Of a stretch of DNA of 27,193 nt, positions 1 through 8,265 are shown in pieces. Origin of the DNA: Desulfonatronospira sp. (GTDB lineage Bacteria; Desulfobacterota; Desulfovibrionia; Desulfovibrionales; Desulfonatronovibrionaceae); the NCBI GenBank assembly GCA_003554505.1, contig PWGS01000221.1:1-27193 (forward strand), in the 5' to 3' direction. Each line of letters opens with the position of its first letter. Position 1 is the first letter of the stretch. The notes under the pieces were generated by a model. It was not told the DNA's origin. It worked only from the letters and a program-made list of their open reading frames with translations, and searched no databases. Made by a program: the position numbers and the translations under genes.

Positions 1-204
1 CCCCGGCCGGGTGTGCTCCTGGCGGATGAACCCACAGGCAACCTGGACGAGGGTAAAGGACGGGAAGTGGGGGATCTGCTTCTGCATTTAAACCGTGAAC
101 TGGGCATGACCCTGGTGGTGGTGACCCACAATCTGGACCTGGCTTGGCGCATGAATATAAATTACGAACTAAAATCAGGGGGCATGTATGTCCTTAATCA
201 GTAA
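1..204 (+). CDS. lolD: LolD-like lipoprotein-release ABC transporter ATPase, C-terminal fragment (cut by window start)
   Basis: The frame is open from base 1 and stops with TAA at 202-204, so only about the last 67 codons are present. The sequence shows a Walker B and D-loop block (VLLADEPTGNLD) and an H-loop (VVVTHNLDLA), the standard end of an ABC ATPase nucleotide-binding domain. The DEPTGNLD form is typical of the LolD/MacB/FtsE group. LolD powers LolCE, which extracts lipoproteins from the inner membrane. Assignment to LolD rather than another member rests on context: it directly precedes and overlaps bamA in an envelope operon. The stop lies 17 nt inside bamA, which suggests translational coupling. 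The ABC class is certain; the LolD name is an inference. Confidence 0.8.
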   Translation, partial: PRPGVLLADEPTGNLDEGKGREVGDLLLHLNRELGMTLVVVTHNLDLAWRMNINYELKSGGMYVLNQ

Positions 205-2860
205 TTCACTGTTGCACCGGGTTCTTGTCATTCTGCCCGTTTTTCTTCTGATGCTGGCTGCCGGCAACTCTCAGGCCGGACAAAATCAGATCCTGGTTCT
301 GCCCTTTGAAATAAACGCCCCTGAAGAGCTTGAATACCTTCAGACCGGGCTGCCTTCCATGCTTACCAGTTCCCTGCGGGACAAGGGCCTGGATGTAGTG
401 GAGCCTGAACTGGGGCAGACTCTTATCACCAGGGAAGAAATAAGCTTTCTGGACGTGGATCAGGCCAGGAGACTGGCCCTTCTGGGAGACGGCCGCTTTG
501 CCCTTTACGGCACCTTCAATGCCGTGGATGAATACATAAGCCTGGATGCAAGACTTGTGGACGGCTATGGTGAAAGGGAAACCGTGCCTTTCTACATAGT
601 CAAGGAGGGTATAATAAACATCCTGCCGGCAGTTGAGGAGCTGGCGGAAAAAGTTCACCAGGAAATGCTCCGCGAGGAGCGCATCGCTTCCATAGACATC
701 GAAGGCGTTGATATTCTGGATCCGGACGTGGTTCTGCTTCGCCTCCAGGTCCAGGAAGGGGACATGTATGATCCGGAAAAACTCAACCGGGAACTTCACA
801 ATATCTTCGACCTGGGGTATTTCGACGACGTGCAGTTCCATGTCCAGGATACACCCCAGGGCAAGGAAATCACCATCGTGGTGGAGGAAAAACCCCTTAT
901 TCAAAATATCAACATATCCGGAACCGATGATATCAGCGAAAGCGACGTCAGGGAAGTGCTCACCACCAGGACAGGATCGGTGGTAAACCCCCGGATCATC
1001 AGTGAAGACCTGGGCAGGATCAGGGAGCTTTACCGCGGCAAGGGATATTACAACGCCACAGTGGACTACAGCATAAGCGAAATCGACGAGCGCCAGGCCA
1101 ACCTGAACATTGTTATAAACGAAGGCAACCGCCTGTTCATCCGGGGCATCGAGATCCGGGGGGCGCAGGAAGTCAGCGAGCGCACCCTGCGCGGGGAAAT
1201 GGAGCTGAAAAAACGCGGCATCTTTTCCTGGCTCACCGGCAGAGGCGTTTTAAGAGAAGAGCTGCTGGACCGGGACGTGGCCGCCATGGAGGCTTTTTAC
1301 GCAGACAAGGGATACATCGACGCCCGGGTGGGCCAGCCCGATGTAGCCTACGAAGAGGACGGCATCTACCTGACTTTTCATGTGGAAGAAGGACCCCGCT
1401 ACAAAATGGGTGAGGTATCATTCCGGGGGGATCTCCTGGTAAGCGAGGACGAGCTGAAAAAACTCACCGCCCTGGACGACCTGGGAGAAGAAGGAGAATA
1501 CTTCAGCCGCTCCGCTATGCGTGAAGACACCCAGAACCTGGCTGATTTTTACACCGACTACGGCTACGCCTTTGCCGAAGCCGATGTGAACATGCAGGTG
1601 GACGAGGATGAAAGAAAGGTGGACGTCATCTACAACCTGAGCAAGGGCGACAAGATCTACATCGGACGGGTGCTCATCGAGGGCAATACCAGGACCAGGG
1701 ACAACGTCATACGCAGGGAAATGCGTCTTACCGACGGTGATCTTTTCCGGGGCAGCGACCTTCGAAGATCCACGGAAAGACTGCAGCGCCTTGACTACTT
1801 TGAGCAGGTGGATATTCAGCCGGTACCCACTGAAGACGACAACGTGCTTGACCTGGTAACCCAGGTGGAGGAAAAGCCCACCGGCATGCTTTCCGCCGGG
1901 GCAGGCTACTCCTCTTATGACAAAGTGTTTTTCACAGGCATGATCCAGCAGCGAAACCTCTTCGGCAAGGGCTACAGCCTCAGCTTCAGCGGAAGTTTCG
2001 GGGCCAGGACCACCCGCTTTGACCTGGATTTCTGGAACCCCCGGGTCCGGGACAGCAACCTGGGCATGGGAGCCGATCTGTACTGGATAGATGAGGAGTA
2101 CTTCACTTATGACCGGGAAACCAGGGGGGGCAGGGCCAAATTCGCATATACCCTGGGAGAATACCCCAGGCTGCACTGGAACTACCGCCTGGAAAACTAC
2201 GACATCACCAATGTGGACGACGATGCCCACCGGGACATCAGGGACCTGGAAGGGGAAAACTGGTCCAGCAGTGCCTATGTGGCGGCCATACGCGACAGCC
2301 GCAACCGGCGTATCAACCCCTCCCGGGGAACGAGAAACCTGATCTCCGTGGAGTATGCAGGCGGTCTTCTGCAGGGTGATGACAACTTCATCAAGTATAT
2401 AGCCAGTTCAGACTACTATCGGCCGGTGCTCAACAGGAGCATATTCCACTGGAAGGGCCAGGCCGGTTACGTCATGCGCAACACCGATGAAGACATCCCC
2501 AACTTTGAACTCTTCCGCCTGGGGGGGATCAACAGCGTGCGCGGCTATGCGGGGCGCAAGCTGGCCCCAAGGTTCGACGACGGTGAAGTAAAGGGCGGGG
2601 ACAAGCACTTCTTCACCAACTTTGAACTGCTGCACCCCTTGAACGAAGAGATCGGCCTCATGGGCCTGGTCTTTTTCGATGCCGGCAATGTCTGGGATAA
2701 AGGGGAAAGTGTGGATTTCGATCTGTACAAGAGTATCGGGGCCGGGGTTCGCTGGTATTCTCCCATGGGCCCCATCCGGGTGGAATACGGTTATGCCCTG
2801 GACGACCTGGAGGACAGCAGCCGCAGCCAGATCGAGTTCTCCATGGGACATGAATTTTAA
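188..2860 (+). CDS. bamA: Outer membrane protein assembly factor BamA with extra N-terminal domain
   Basis: BamA is the Omp85-family core of the BAM complex, which folds beta-barrel proteins into the outer membrane. The 890 residues start with a signal peptide (about 1-30, ending GNSQA). Residues about 34-160 form an alpha/beta domain starting LVLPFEINAPEELEYL, resembling TolB-N/CsgG/FlgO-type folds and absent from E. coli BamA (about 810 residues). Five POTRA repeats follow (roughly 165-236, 237-314, 315-402, 403-485, 486-565), then the 16-strand barrel with the VRGY motif (INSVRGYAGRKL) and a terminal Phe (MGHEF) as the barrel signal. The ATG at 188 lies inside the end of lolD; it is chosen because it directly precedes the signal peptide. 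skp follows after 27 nt. The family call is very secure; the role of the N-terminal domain is unknown. Confidence 0.95.
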   Translation: MSLISNSLLHRVLVILPVFLLMLAAGNSQAGQNQILVLPFEINAPEELEYLQTGLPSMLTSSLRDKGLDVVEPELGQTLITREEISFLDVDQARRLALLGDGRFALYGTFNAVDEYISLDARLVDGYGERETVPFYIVKEGIINILPAVEELAEKVHQEMLREERIASIDIEGVDILDPDVVLLRLQVQEGDMYDPEKLNRELHNIFDLGYFDDVQFHVQDTPQGKEITIVVEEKPLIQNINISGTDDISESDVREVLTTRTGSVVNPRIISEDLGRIRELYRGKGYYNATVDYSISEIDERQANLNIVINEGNRLFIRGIEIRGAQEVSERTLRGEMELKKRGIFSWLTGRGVLREELLDRDVAAMEAFYADKGYIDARVGQPDVAYEEDGIYLTFHVEEGPRYKMGEVSFRGDLLVSEDELKKLTALDDLGEEGEYFSRSAMREDTQNLADFYTDYGYAFAEADVNMQVDEDERKVDVIYNLSKGDKIYIGRVLIEGNTRTRDNVIRREMRLTDGDLFRGSDLRRSTERLQRLDYFEQVDIQPVPTEDDNVLDLVTQVEEKPTGMLSAGAGYSSYDKVFFTGMIQQRNLFGKGYSLSFSGSFGARTTRFDLDFWNPRVRDSNLGMGADLYWIDEEYFTYDRETRGGRAKFAYTLGEYPRLHWNYRLENYDITNVDDDAHRDIRDLEGENWSSSAYVAAIRDSRNRRINPSRGTRNLISVEYAGGLLQGDDNFIKYIASSDYYRPVLNRSIFHWKGQAGYVMRNTDEDIPNFELFRLGGINSVRGYAGRKLAPRFDDGEVKGGDKHFFTNFELLHPLNEEIGLMGLVFFDAGNVWDKGESVDFDLYKSIGAGVRWYSPMGPIRVEYGYALDDLEDSSRSQIEFSMGHEF

Positions 2861-2887
2861 ACAAAAAGATCTAAGGAGTGATATAAA

Positions 2888-3406
2888 ATGAAAAAAACAG
2901 TTCTTTTACTTATTATCTGCCTGCTGGTTCCGGGAGTGGCCCTGGCGGAAAACAAGATCGGCATAGTGGAAGTGCAGCGCATCCTGGAGTCATCGGAACC
3001 GGGCAAGCAGGCCCTGGGACAGCTGACCCTGCGCTTCGAGGAGATGCGTGATGACCTGGAGGAAGAAAGGGCCGAGGTGGAAAGACTGCGGGAAGAACTG
3101 CAGAAGCAGAGCATGGTCCTGAGCCAGGAGGCCCAGCAGGACATGGAAGCTGAACTTCGCCAGAAGATGCAGCAGTTCCAGCAGAAATATCAGTCCTACC
3201 AGGCCAGGATGCAGCAGGAGGAACAGGAGCTTTCGGATCCCATCATTGACCTGCTCTTTGAGGTCATAGATGATTTTGCCGAGAAAAACGGTTTTGACAT
3301 GATACTGGATGCCCAGGGAAGCGGTATAATCTACGCCAAAGACGCCATGAACGTAACCGACGATCTCATGGAGGAAGTAAACCAGGCCTGGGAAGCCCGG
3401 AATTAA
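2888..3406 (+). CDS. skp: Skp/OmpH family periplasmic chaperone
   Basis: Skp is a trimeric, jellyfish-shaped periplasmic chaperone that carries unfolded outer-membrane proteins from Sec to BamA. The 172-residue product has a clear signal peptide (MKKTVLLLIICLLVPGVALA, cleaved before ENK). The mature N-terminus has the family pattern KIGIVEVQRIL. A long charged coiled coil follows (about residues 45-115, many Glu/Gln/Arg/Lys), then the closing segment FDMILDAQGSGIIYAKDAMNVTD, all usual for the family in length and order. An AAGGAG ribosome site at 2873-2878 lies 9 nt before the ATG. It sits between bamA and lpxD, the classic Gram-negative order. Nothing looks abnormal. Confidence 0.93.
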   Translation: MKKTVLLLIICLLVPGVALAENKIGIVEVQRILESSEPGKQALGQLTLRFEEMRDDLEEERAEVERLREELQKQSMVLSQEAQQDMEAELRQKMQQFQQKYQSYQARMQQEEQELSDPIIDLLFEVIDDFAEKNGFDMILDAQGSGIIYAKDAMNVTDDLMEEVNQAWEARN

Positions 3407-3419
3407 GAGGCGCCCGACC

Positions 3420-4451
3420 ATGCTTCTCTCGGAAATCGCAGCCCGCCTCAAACTTGAATACACAGGTGACGACCTGGACATAACCGGGATGAACACCCTG
3501 GAGCAGGCCGGCCCGGATGAGCTGTCCTTTCTGTCTGATTCCAGGTACCTGCCCCGGCTGGAAACCACCTCGGCCGGGGCTGTAATTGTTCCTCCGGAAA
3601 AGGCGGAGATGGTGTCCAGGGCCATAAAAAGCCCCAGCCCCTATCTGGACTTTGCCCGGGTCATGCAGCTCTTTTACGAGCCCCAGGGCATGCAGGAGAG
3701 TTTTCCTGAACAGGACGGAATCCACTCCACGGCCACCATTGACCCCTCGGCCGTTGTTCATCCCATGGTCTTTATCGGGGCCAATGCCCGCATAGGTCCC
3801 GGGTGTCGCATCTTTCCCCACTGCTATATCGGGGAGAATGTGGTTCTGGGGCGGGACTGCCTGGTTTATCCCCAGGTGAGCATCATGGCCGAAAGCCAGA
3901 TTCACGACCGGGTCATTATCCATCCGGGTGCGGTCATAGGCAGCGACGGTTTCGGCTTTATCCAGGACGGTGACCAGCGCATAAAGATTCCCCAGGTGGG
4001 CAGGGTGGTCATTGAGGACGACGTGGAGATAGGCGCCTGCACCACCATTGACAGGGCCACTCTTGGAGAAACCAGGATAGGAAAGGGGACCAAGATCGAC
4101 AACCTGGTCCAGATTGCCCACAATGTGCATACCGGTGAAAACTGCGTGCTCATATCCCAGGGGGGGATATCCGGAAGCGTCCGCCTGGGCAGCAATGTCA
4201 TCCTGGGAGGCCAGGTGGGCGTTGCCGGACACCTGGAGATAGAAGACAACTGCCGGGTGGCGGCCAAGTCCGGTGTGGGCAAGTCTTTGCCCGCCAACAC
4301 CGACGCCGGCGGCATCCCGGCCATGGATCACACCACTTTTCTGCGCAATGCGGTTCTTCTGCCCAGGCTCTCCCAGATGAACAAAAGGATCAAAAAGCTG
4401 GAAAAACAGGTCCAGTCCAGCAACAGAGCGGACCAAGGAGAAGACAAGTGA
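3420..4451 (+). CDS. lpxD: UDP-3-O-(3-hydroxyacyl)glucosamine N-acyltransferase LpxD
   Basis: LpxD adds the second (N-linked) hydroxyacyl chain from acyl-ACP to UDP-3-O-acyl-glucosamine in the cytoplasm, the third step of lipid A synthesis. The 343-residue length fits the family. The N-terminal uridine-binding domain contains LEQAGPDELSFLSDSRY. From about residue 105 a left-handed beta-helix of hexapeptide repeats follows (for example IDPSAVVHPMVFIGANARIG). The catalytic His is in IDNLVQIAHNVHTGENC, followed by ISQGGISGSVRLG. A charged helix (MNKRIKKLEKQVQ) closes the protein, as in trimeric LpxD. The start lies 13 nt after skp, and the stop overlaps the GTG start of fabZ by 4 nt. Confidence 0.95.
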   Translation: MLLSEIAARLKLEYTGDDLDITGMNTLEQAGPDELSFLSDSRYLPRLETTSAGAVIVPPEKAEMVSRAIKSPSPYLDFARVMQLFYEPQGMQESFPEQDGIHSTATIDPSAVVHPMVFIGANARIGPGCRIFPHCYIGENVVLGRDCLVYPQVSIMAESQIHDRVIIHPGAVIGSDGFGFIQDGDQRIKIPQVGRVVIEDDVEIGACTTIDRATLGETRIGKGTKIDNLVQIAHNVHTGENCVLISQGGISGSVRLGSNVILGGQVGVAGHLEIEDNCRVAAKSGVGKSLPANTDAGGIPAMDHTTFLRNAVLLPRLSQMNKRIKKLEKQVQSSNRADQGEDK

Positions 4452-4915
4452 ACCAGATCCCGGGAACTGAAATGTCCATCCAGGACATCATGAACTTCTT
4501 GCCCCATCGTTATCCATTTCTGCTGGTGGACCGGGTGGTGCAGCTGGAACCCTTCAAGAGCCTCAAGGCCCTGAAAAACGTCACCATAAACGAGCCTTTT
4601 TTCCAGGGTCACTTTCCGGACTACCCGGTAATGCCCGGGGTGCTCATACTGGAGTCCCTGGCCCAGGCCGGAGGACTTCTGGTGGCCGGAAGCGTTCCGG
4701 ACCAGATGCAGGACAAGATCTTTCTTTTTACCGGGGGGGACAAGGTGCGCTTTCGCAAACCGGTCTTTCCAGGGGACAGCATGTATATGAATATCACCTA
4801 CGACCGGCACCGCATGAGTCTGTGGCGCATGCACGGCCAGGCTGTGGTCCAGGACAGGGTTGTGGCCGAAGGCATGTTTTCAGCAACCATCGTAGCCAGG
4901 GAAGACAAGGCGTGA
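4448..4915 (+). CDS. fabZ: 3-hydroxyacyl-[ACP] dehydratase FabZ
   Basis: FabZ dehydrates 3-hydroxyacyl-ACP during fatty acid elongation, so it competes with LpxA and LpxD for the same hydroxyacyl-ACP pool. The 155-residue hot-dog fold protein shows LPHRYPFLLVDRV near the start, the catalytic-His motif GHFPDYPVMPG, and the catalytic Glu within LILESLAQAGG. I chose the GTG at 4448, overlapping the lpxD stop as GTGA, because AAGGAG at 4435-4440 lies 7 nt before it. The in-frame ATG at 4472 has no such site and would still leave the core motifs intact. Its place between lpxD and lpxA is the usual arrangement. Confidence 0.95.
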   Translation: MNQIPGTEMSIQDIMNFLPHRYPFLLVDRVVQLEPFKSLKALKNVTINEPFFQGHFPDYPVMPGVLILESLAQAGGLLVAGSVPDQMQDKIFLFTGGDKVRFRKPVFPGDSMYMNITYDRHRMSLWRMHGQAVVQDRVVAEGMFSATIVAREDKA

Positions 4916-5712
4916 AACCACAAATACATCCCACCGCAATAGTACACCCTCAAGCCGAGCTGGCCCCGGGAGGGGCCATCGGCCCTTATGTCATCATCGA
5001 GGAAAGCACCAGCCTGGGCGAGGGCACCAGGGTGGATGCCTTTGCCCAGATAAAGAAGTTCACCAGCCTGGGACGAAACAACCACGTCTACTCCTACGCC
5101 TGCATCGGTGAAGGCCCGCAGGATATCAAGTACCAGGGCGAGGAAACCTGGCTGCGGCTGGGGGACGACAACAAAATCCGGGAATACACGACCCTGAACA
5201 GAGGTACCCCCGCCGGCAGGGGGGTCCCCAGCATCGGTTCCGGATGCTTTCTCATGGCCTACACCCACGTCGCCCACGACTGCATTCTGGAAGACGGGGT
5301 GATCATGGCCAACGGAGCCACTCTGGGCGGGCACGTACACCTGGGGCAAAAAGCGGTCGTTGGCGGCCTTTGCGCTGTGCACCAGTTCGTGCGTATAGGC
5401 GAATACGCCTTTATCGGTGGCAAAAGCGGCATAGCCCAGGATGTCCCCCCGTATATGCTGGCTGTAGGAGAAAGGGCCAGGCTGGTGGGACCCAATCTCA
5501 TCGGGCTGCGCCGGGCCGGGTTTGTCAAGGAGGAGATCTCTGCGTTGAAGAAAGTCTTCAATCTTATCTGGAAATCAGACTTGAGCCATGTACAGGCCCT
5601 GGAGAAAGCGGCGCAGGATTTTTCCGGTTTCAGGCTGACAGACAACCTGGTCTCCTTTCTCAAGTCCAGCAGCAGGGGAGTGGTCTCCCCGGAGCGAAAT
5701 GACCGGCAGTAA
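4912..5712 (+). CDS. lpxA: UDP-N-acetylglucosamine acyltransferase LpxA
   Basis: LpxA makes the first committed lipid A intermediate by moving a 3-hydroxyacyl group from ACP to UDP-GlcNAc. Starting at the GTG at 4912, which overlaps the fabZ stop by 4 nt, the product is 266 residues, close to the usual 262 or so. It begins MKPQIHPTAIVHPQAELAPG, the normal LpxA opening. The frame is open upstream to 4822 but that part is antisense-like overlap with fabZ and was excluded. Hexapeptide repeats run to about residue 190. The catalytic His lies in YTHVAHDC, followed by GGLCAVHQFVRIGEYAFIGG and the conserved AQDVPPYMLAVGERA. The C-terminal helical part begins GLRRAGFVKEEI. The end overlaps lpxI by 14 nt. 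Confidence 0.95.
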   Translation: MKPQIHPTAIVHPQAELAPGGAIGPYVIIEESTSLGEGTRVDAFAQIKKFTSLGRNNHVYSYACIGEGPQDIKYQGEETWLRLGDDNKIREYTTLNRGTPAGRGVPSIGSGCFLMAYTHVAHDCILEDGVIMANGATLGGHVHLGQKAVVGGLCAVHQFVRIGEYAFIGGKSGIAQDVPPYMLAVGERARLVGPNLIGLRRAGFVKEEISALKKVFNLIWKSDLSHVQALEKAAQDFSGFRLTDNLVSFLKSSSRGVVSPERNDRQ

Positions 5713-6538
5713 AAAACTGGGAGTGATAGCCGGAGGGGGGAGTTTTCCCCTGCTGGTGGCTCAAAACGCCCGCAAACAGGGCTACCGCGTGGCAGCAGCA
5801 GCCTTTGAAAAAGAAACCCTGCCGGAAATCCAGGCCTATACCGACCAGTTGACCTGGCTCAAGCTGGGTCAGCTGGGCAGACTCATCAGGTTTCTGCACC
5901 AGGCAGGTGTTACCCGCGTGGTGTTTGCAGGACCTATAAACAAGCCCAGGGCCTTTGATCTGCGTCCCGATTTCAGGGCCATCAAGCTCCTGGTAAACCT
6001 GCGCAGCCGCAACGACAATGCCCTTTTAAGCTCTGTGGCCGATGAACTCAACCGTGAAGGCTTTGAAGTGGCGTCCGCCATAGAATTTGTCCCGGAACTC
6101 ATCTCACCAGCGGGCCTTCTGACCAGAAGAACACCTTCATTTGCCGAAAAAGGGGATATCCTCTTTGCCTGGCCCATCATAAAACAGATCGGCAGCCTGG
6201 ACATAGGACAGTGCATAGTGGTCAAGGAAAGGGCGGTGGTGGCGGTGGAAGCCATAGAGGGTACAGACAGGGCCATTTTGCGGGCCGGTGAGCTGTCCGG
6301 GTCCAGCCTTACAGTGGTCAAGATCTTCAAACCCGGCCAGGATCAGCGCATCGATCTGCCGGCACTGGGCAGCCAGACGGTAAGGACCATGCTTCAGGCC
6401 GGGGCCACCTGCCTGGCTTACGAAGCCGGAACCAGCCTGTTCTTTGACCGCCAAGAAGCCGTAAGCCTGGCGGATAAGCACAAAATCTGCCTGGGGGGCA
6501 TAGACCCGGACAACCCCGAAGCTGTGAAGAAGCTCTAG
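5699..6538 (+). CDS. lpxI: UDP-2,3-diacylglucosamine pyrophosphatase LpxI
   Basis: LpxI cleaves UDP-2,3-diacylglucosamine to lipid X and UMP. It is the unrelated replacement for LpxH found in alphaproteobacteria, deltaproteobacteria and others. The 279-residue protein begins KKLGVIAGGGSFPLLVAQNARKQG, the glycine-rich opening of the DUF1009/LpxI family. The middle carries GPINKPRAFDLRPD and the C-terminal domain ends with LAYEAGTSLFFDRQEAV, where a conserved Asp is expected. A GGAG at 5692-5695, just upstream, serves the ATG at 5699, 14 nt inside lpxA. It is the last gene of the operon; lpxB, which would use its product, does not follow here. Confidence 0.9.
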   Translation: MTGSKKLGVIAGGGSFPLLVAQNARKQGYRVAAAAFEKETLPEIQAYTDQLTWLKLGQLGRLIRFLHQAGVTRVVFAGPINKPRAFDLRPDFRAIKLLVNLRSRNDNALLSSVADELNREGFEVASAIEFVPELISPAGLLTRRTPSFAEKGDILFAWPIIKQIGSLDIGQCIVVKERAVVAVEAIEGTDRAILRAGELSGSSLTVVKIFKPGQDQRIDLPALGSQTVRTMLQAGATCLAYEAGTSLFFDRQEAVSLADKHKICLGGIDPDNPEAVKKL

Positions 6539-6600
6539 CCGCCTGTTTCGACTTCATTCCCAGCATCAGGTCATGTTTTTGCCGGGCAGACTGTCGTGAG

Positions 6601-6622
6601 CAGCCTTCAGGCTGGTATCTCT
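6601..6622 (+). terminator. Weak candidate terminator after lpxI
   Basis: A 5-bp stem CAGCC/GGCTG (6601-6605 and 6610-6614) with a TTCA loop is followed by a short pyrimidine stretch (TATCTCTTTT). It lies about 60 nt after the lpxI stop in the 206-nt gap between convergent lpxI and the radical SAM gene. The stem is short and the U-tract is broken, so this is a weak call. A second inverted repeat, GCAGCTT/AAGCTGC (6713-6719 and 6734-6740), lies nearer the minus-strand gene but has no U-tract. Confidence 0.25.
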
Positions 6623-6744
6623 TTTAACGCCCCGGGCTCATACCGGGAAGGAACCAGTAAAACCTGTCCGGCTGACAGCGAAACGTTGCTTTCAGGCAGG
6701 CCAAACCTTCCGGCAGCTTCCTTTATGGTTAAAAAGCTGCTGAT

Positions 6745-7818
6745 TCATGCCGGTCCTGTGTAGTCCCCCCGGACCGGTTCATGGTCTTCACGAGCAAGAT
6801 CGTCAATGAAGCGCTTTGTGCAGGTGACGCATTCATCCGGACATTCCCCGGAGCTGAATCTGTCCCTGAAACCCCGGTAACGCCTGCTCTTCCAGATCCT
6901 TTTCAGCGAATCACCCGGAACCTGCCCGAAATCAAGAGGGTATACCGGGTGCGGACGGCCCTGGAAATACCTGTAGACCCTGTCCTGGGGGCTTACGTCA
7001 GTATATATGCAGGGCAGGACCCTGCCGTCCACGTCCACATAGCAGGCGCGGTGGATGTTTTCCGAACAGGGGCCGTCGGGAAGGTATGGATTGTAGACAT
7101 GAAAAAAAACTTTTTCCTGTCCATCCACCTGTGATTTCATATCCAGAAGCTCCGCCCTGAATTCCTCGAAGTCGTCCCTGTCCCTGGCCGGATACATTTC
7201 TTTTTCCATCTCCCGATTCAGGGCCAGGGTCAAAGTACTCACCACCACCTGGTCCGGGGCCAGTGAATTGAAAAATCCAGGCATGCGCCCGATATCCCCG
7301 CGTCTGGAACCAAGCAGCATATAGGCCAGGTGCAGGGCAGGGGTGGAGCTGCCCATAAGGGTCCTGATGCGGTGCACGTTTTCCACGGCCTGGCGTACTT
7401 TTTTTATGGGGCTGCCCGGCCTGATGCGGTCGTTTACCTCGTCCACCCCGGCCACGGACAATCCCAGAACATCCAGTCCCTGATCCACCAGGCGCCTAAT
7501 GCGCTCATCAGTCAGCAGGCTGGCATTGCTGGTAACACCGACCCTTGCCCCCTGGTCCTTGACCGTCTTGAGCATGGCCATGAATTCCGGATGCATCATG
7601 GGCTCTCCCCAGCCCTGCAGGTACACCAGCCCTGTTTTGGAAAAGGCCCTGGACAGTCCGGTAAAGACCTGCATGGACATATGCCTTCCGGGATCTTTTT
7701 TCCTGAATACCGGACTCGGGCAGTAAATACACTGTGCATTGCACCTGGTGGTTATTCCCACCTGTATCCAGTCCAGAGAAGGATACCCCATGGATCCCAG
7801 AATCCGCATAAAACCCAT
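6745..7818 (-). CDS. Radical SAM protein with SPASM-like C-terminal cysteines
   Basis: This 357-residue protein carries the radical SAM CxxxCxxC iron-sulfur motif near its N-terminus (TTRCNAQCIYCPSP, Cys26, Cys30 and Cys33). It also has GWGEPMMHPEF, which fits the SAM-binding GGE-type motif, and VTSNASLL. The C-terminal third has extra cysteines (CYVDVDGRVLPC and GECPDECVTC), the pattern of SPASM or twitch domains that hold auxiliary clusters. Such proteins modify peptides, cofactors or small molecules; the substrate cannot be read from sequence. The ATG at 7818 is preceded by GGGAGG with 6 nt spacing. It diverges from the MoaD-like and ThiF-like pair. In some archaea a radical SAM gene (cmo) accompanies tungsten aldehyde oxidoreductase genes, so a cofactor role is possible, but that is inference. 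Confidence 0.85.
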   Translation of the reverse strand: MGFMRILGSMGYPSLDWIQVGITTRCNAQCIYCPSPVFRKKDPGRHMSMQVFTGLSRAFSKTGLVYLQGWGEPMMHPEFMAMLKTVKDQGARVGVTSNASLLTDERIRRLVDQGLDVLGLSVAGVDEVNDRIRPGSPIKKVRQAVENVHRIRTLMGSSTPALHLAYMLLGSRRGDIGRMPGFFNSLAPDQVVVSTLTLALNREMEKEMYPARDRDDFEEFRAELLDMKSQVDGQEKVFFHVYNPYLPDGPCSENIHRACYVDVDGRVLPCIYTDVSPQDRVYRYFQGRPHPVYPLDFGQVPGDSLKRIWKSRRYRGFRDRFSSGECPDECVTCTKRFIDDLAREDHEPVRGDYTGPA

Positions 7819-8037
7819 TTGTTTCCTCCCTTAAAATTCAGCACGGAAGCGACACTTTTGCATATTTATATCTGTTCTGTTCAGCATACTTTGTATCTTC
7901 TCTTATCCTGAAAACCGGTGTCATAGATTTGCTTTACACCCTATTATGCTCTTTGCTAAAAGGCAACTTATACTGATTCTGCAGGCTCAGCTGTACATTT
8001 CCTGCGCAACCCCAAAAAACCATAGAGGCAGTACATA

Positions 8038-8262
8038 ATGCAAGTCCAGGTATCATGCTATGCAACCCTTTCCCCGTTCTCGCCCCAGGGAGGCCTGGTG
8101 GACCTGGATCCGGGATCCACTCCAGCGGATCTGATCCGGCATCTGGAAATACCCATGGATGAAGTAAAAATCATATTTGTCAACGGCAAGAGTGCGGATC
8201 CCTCAACTCGCCTGAATGACCAGGACCGGGTGGGCATCTTTCCAGCTGTGGGGGGAGGCTGA
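8038..8262 (+). CDS. MoaD/ThiS-family small sulfur-carrier protein
   Basis: This 74-residue protein has the beta-grasp pattern of MoaD/ThiS carriers. A hydrophobic strand opens it, and PADLIRHLEIPMDEVKIIFVNGK in the middle and DRVGIFPAVGGG at the end match MoaD-type proteins. The C-terminal Gly-Gly is the site that the partner enzyme adenylates and loads with sulfur. It is shorter than typical MoaD (about 80) and could equally be ThiS-like. The next gene, 3 nt downstream, encodes a ThiF/MoeB-like activating enzyme, so the two almost certainly act together. The final sulfur acceptor is not evident: neither moaE nor thiG is nearby. Upstream bases contain GAGGCAG about 8 nt before the ATG as a modest ribosome site. 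Confidence 0.85.
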   Translation: MQVQVSCYATLSPFSPQGGLVDLDPGSTPADLIRHLEIPMDEVKIIFVNGKSADPSTRLNDQDRVGIFPAVGGG

Positions 8263-8265
8263 TCC

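Noticed and set aside
3366..4436. A 356-codon open frame on the minus strand opposite lpxD
   Set aside because: It is a by-product of the codon bias of lpxD, which has full family motifs; the antisense frame shows no recognisable domain or ribosome site.
6750..6777. Inverted repeat CCGGTCC/GGACCGG at the end of the radical SAM gene
   Set aside because: It lies inside the coding 3' end and has no U-run on either strand, so I did not call a terminator.
7819..8037. Possible promoters (TATTAT, TATACT) in the divergent gap before the MoaD-like gene
   Set aside because: The -10-like hexamers have no acceptable -35 at 16-18 nt, so no promoter position can be supported, although promoters must exist there.
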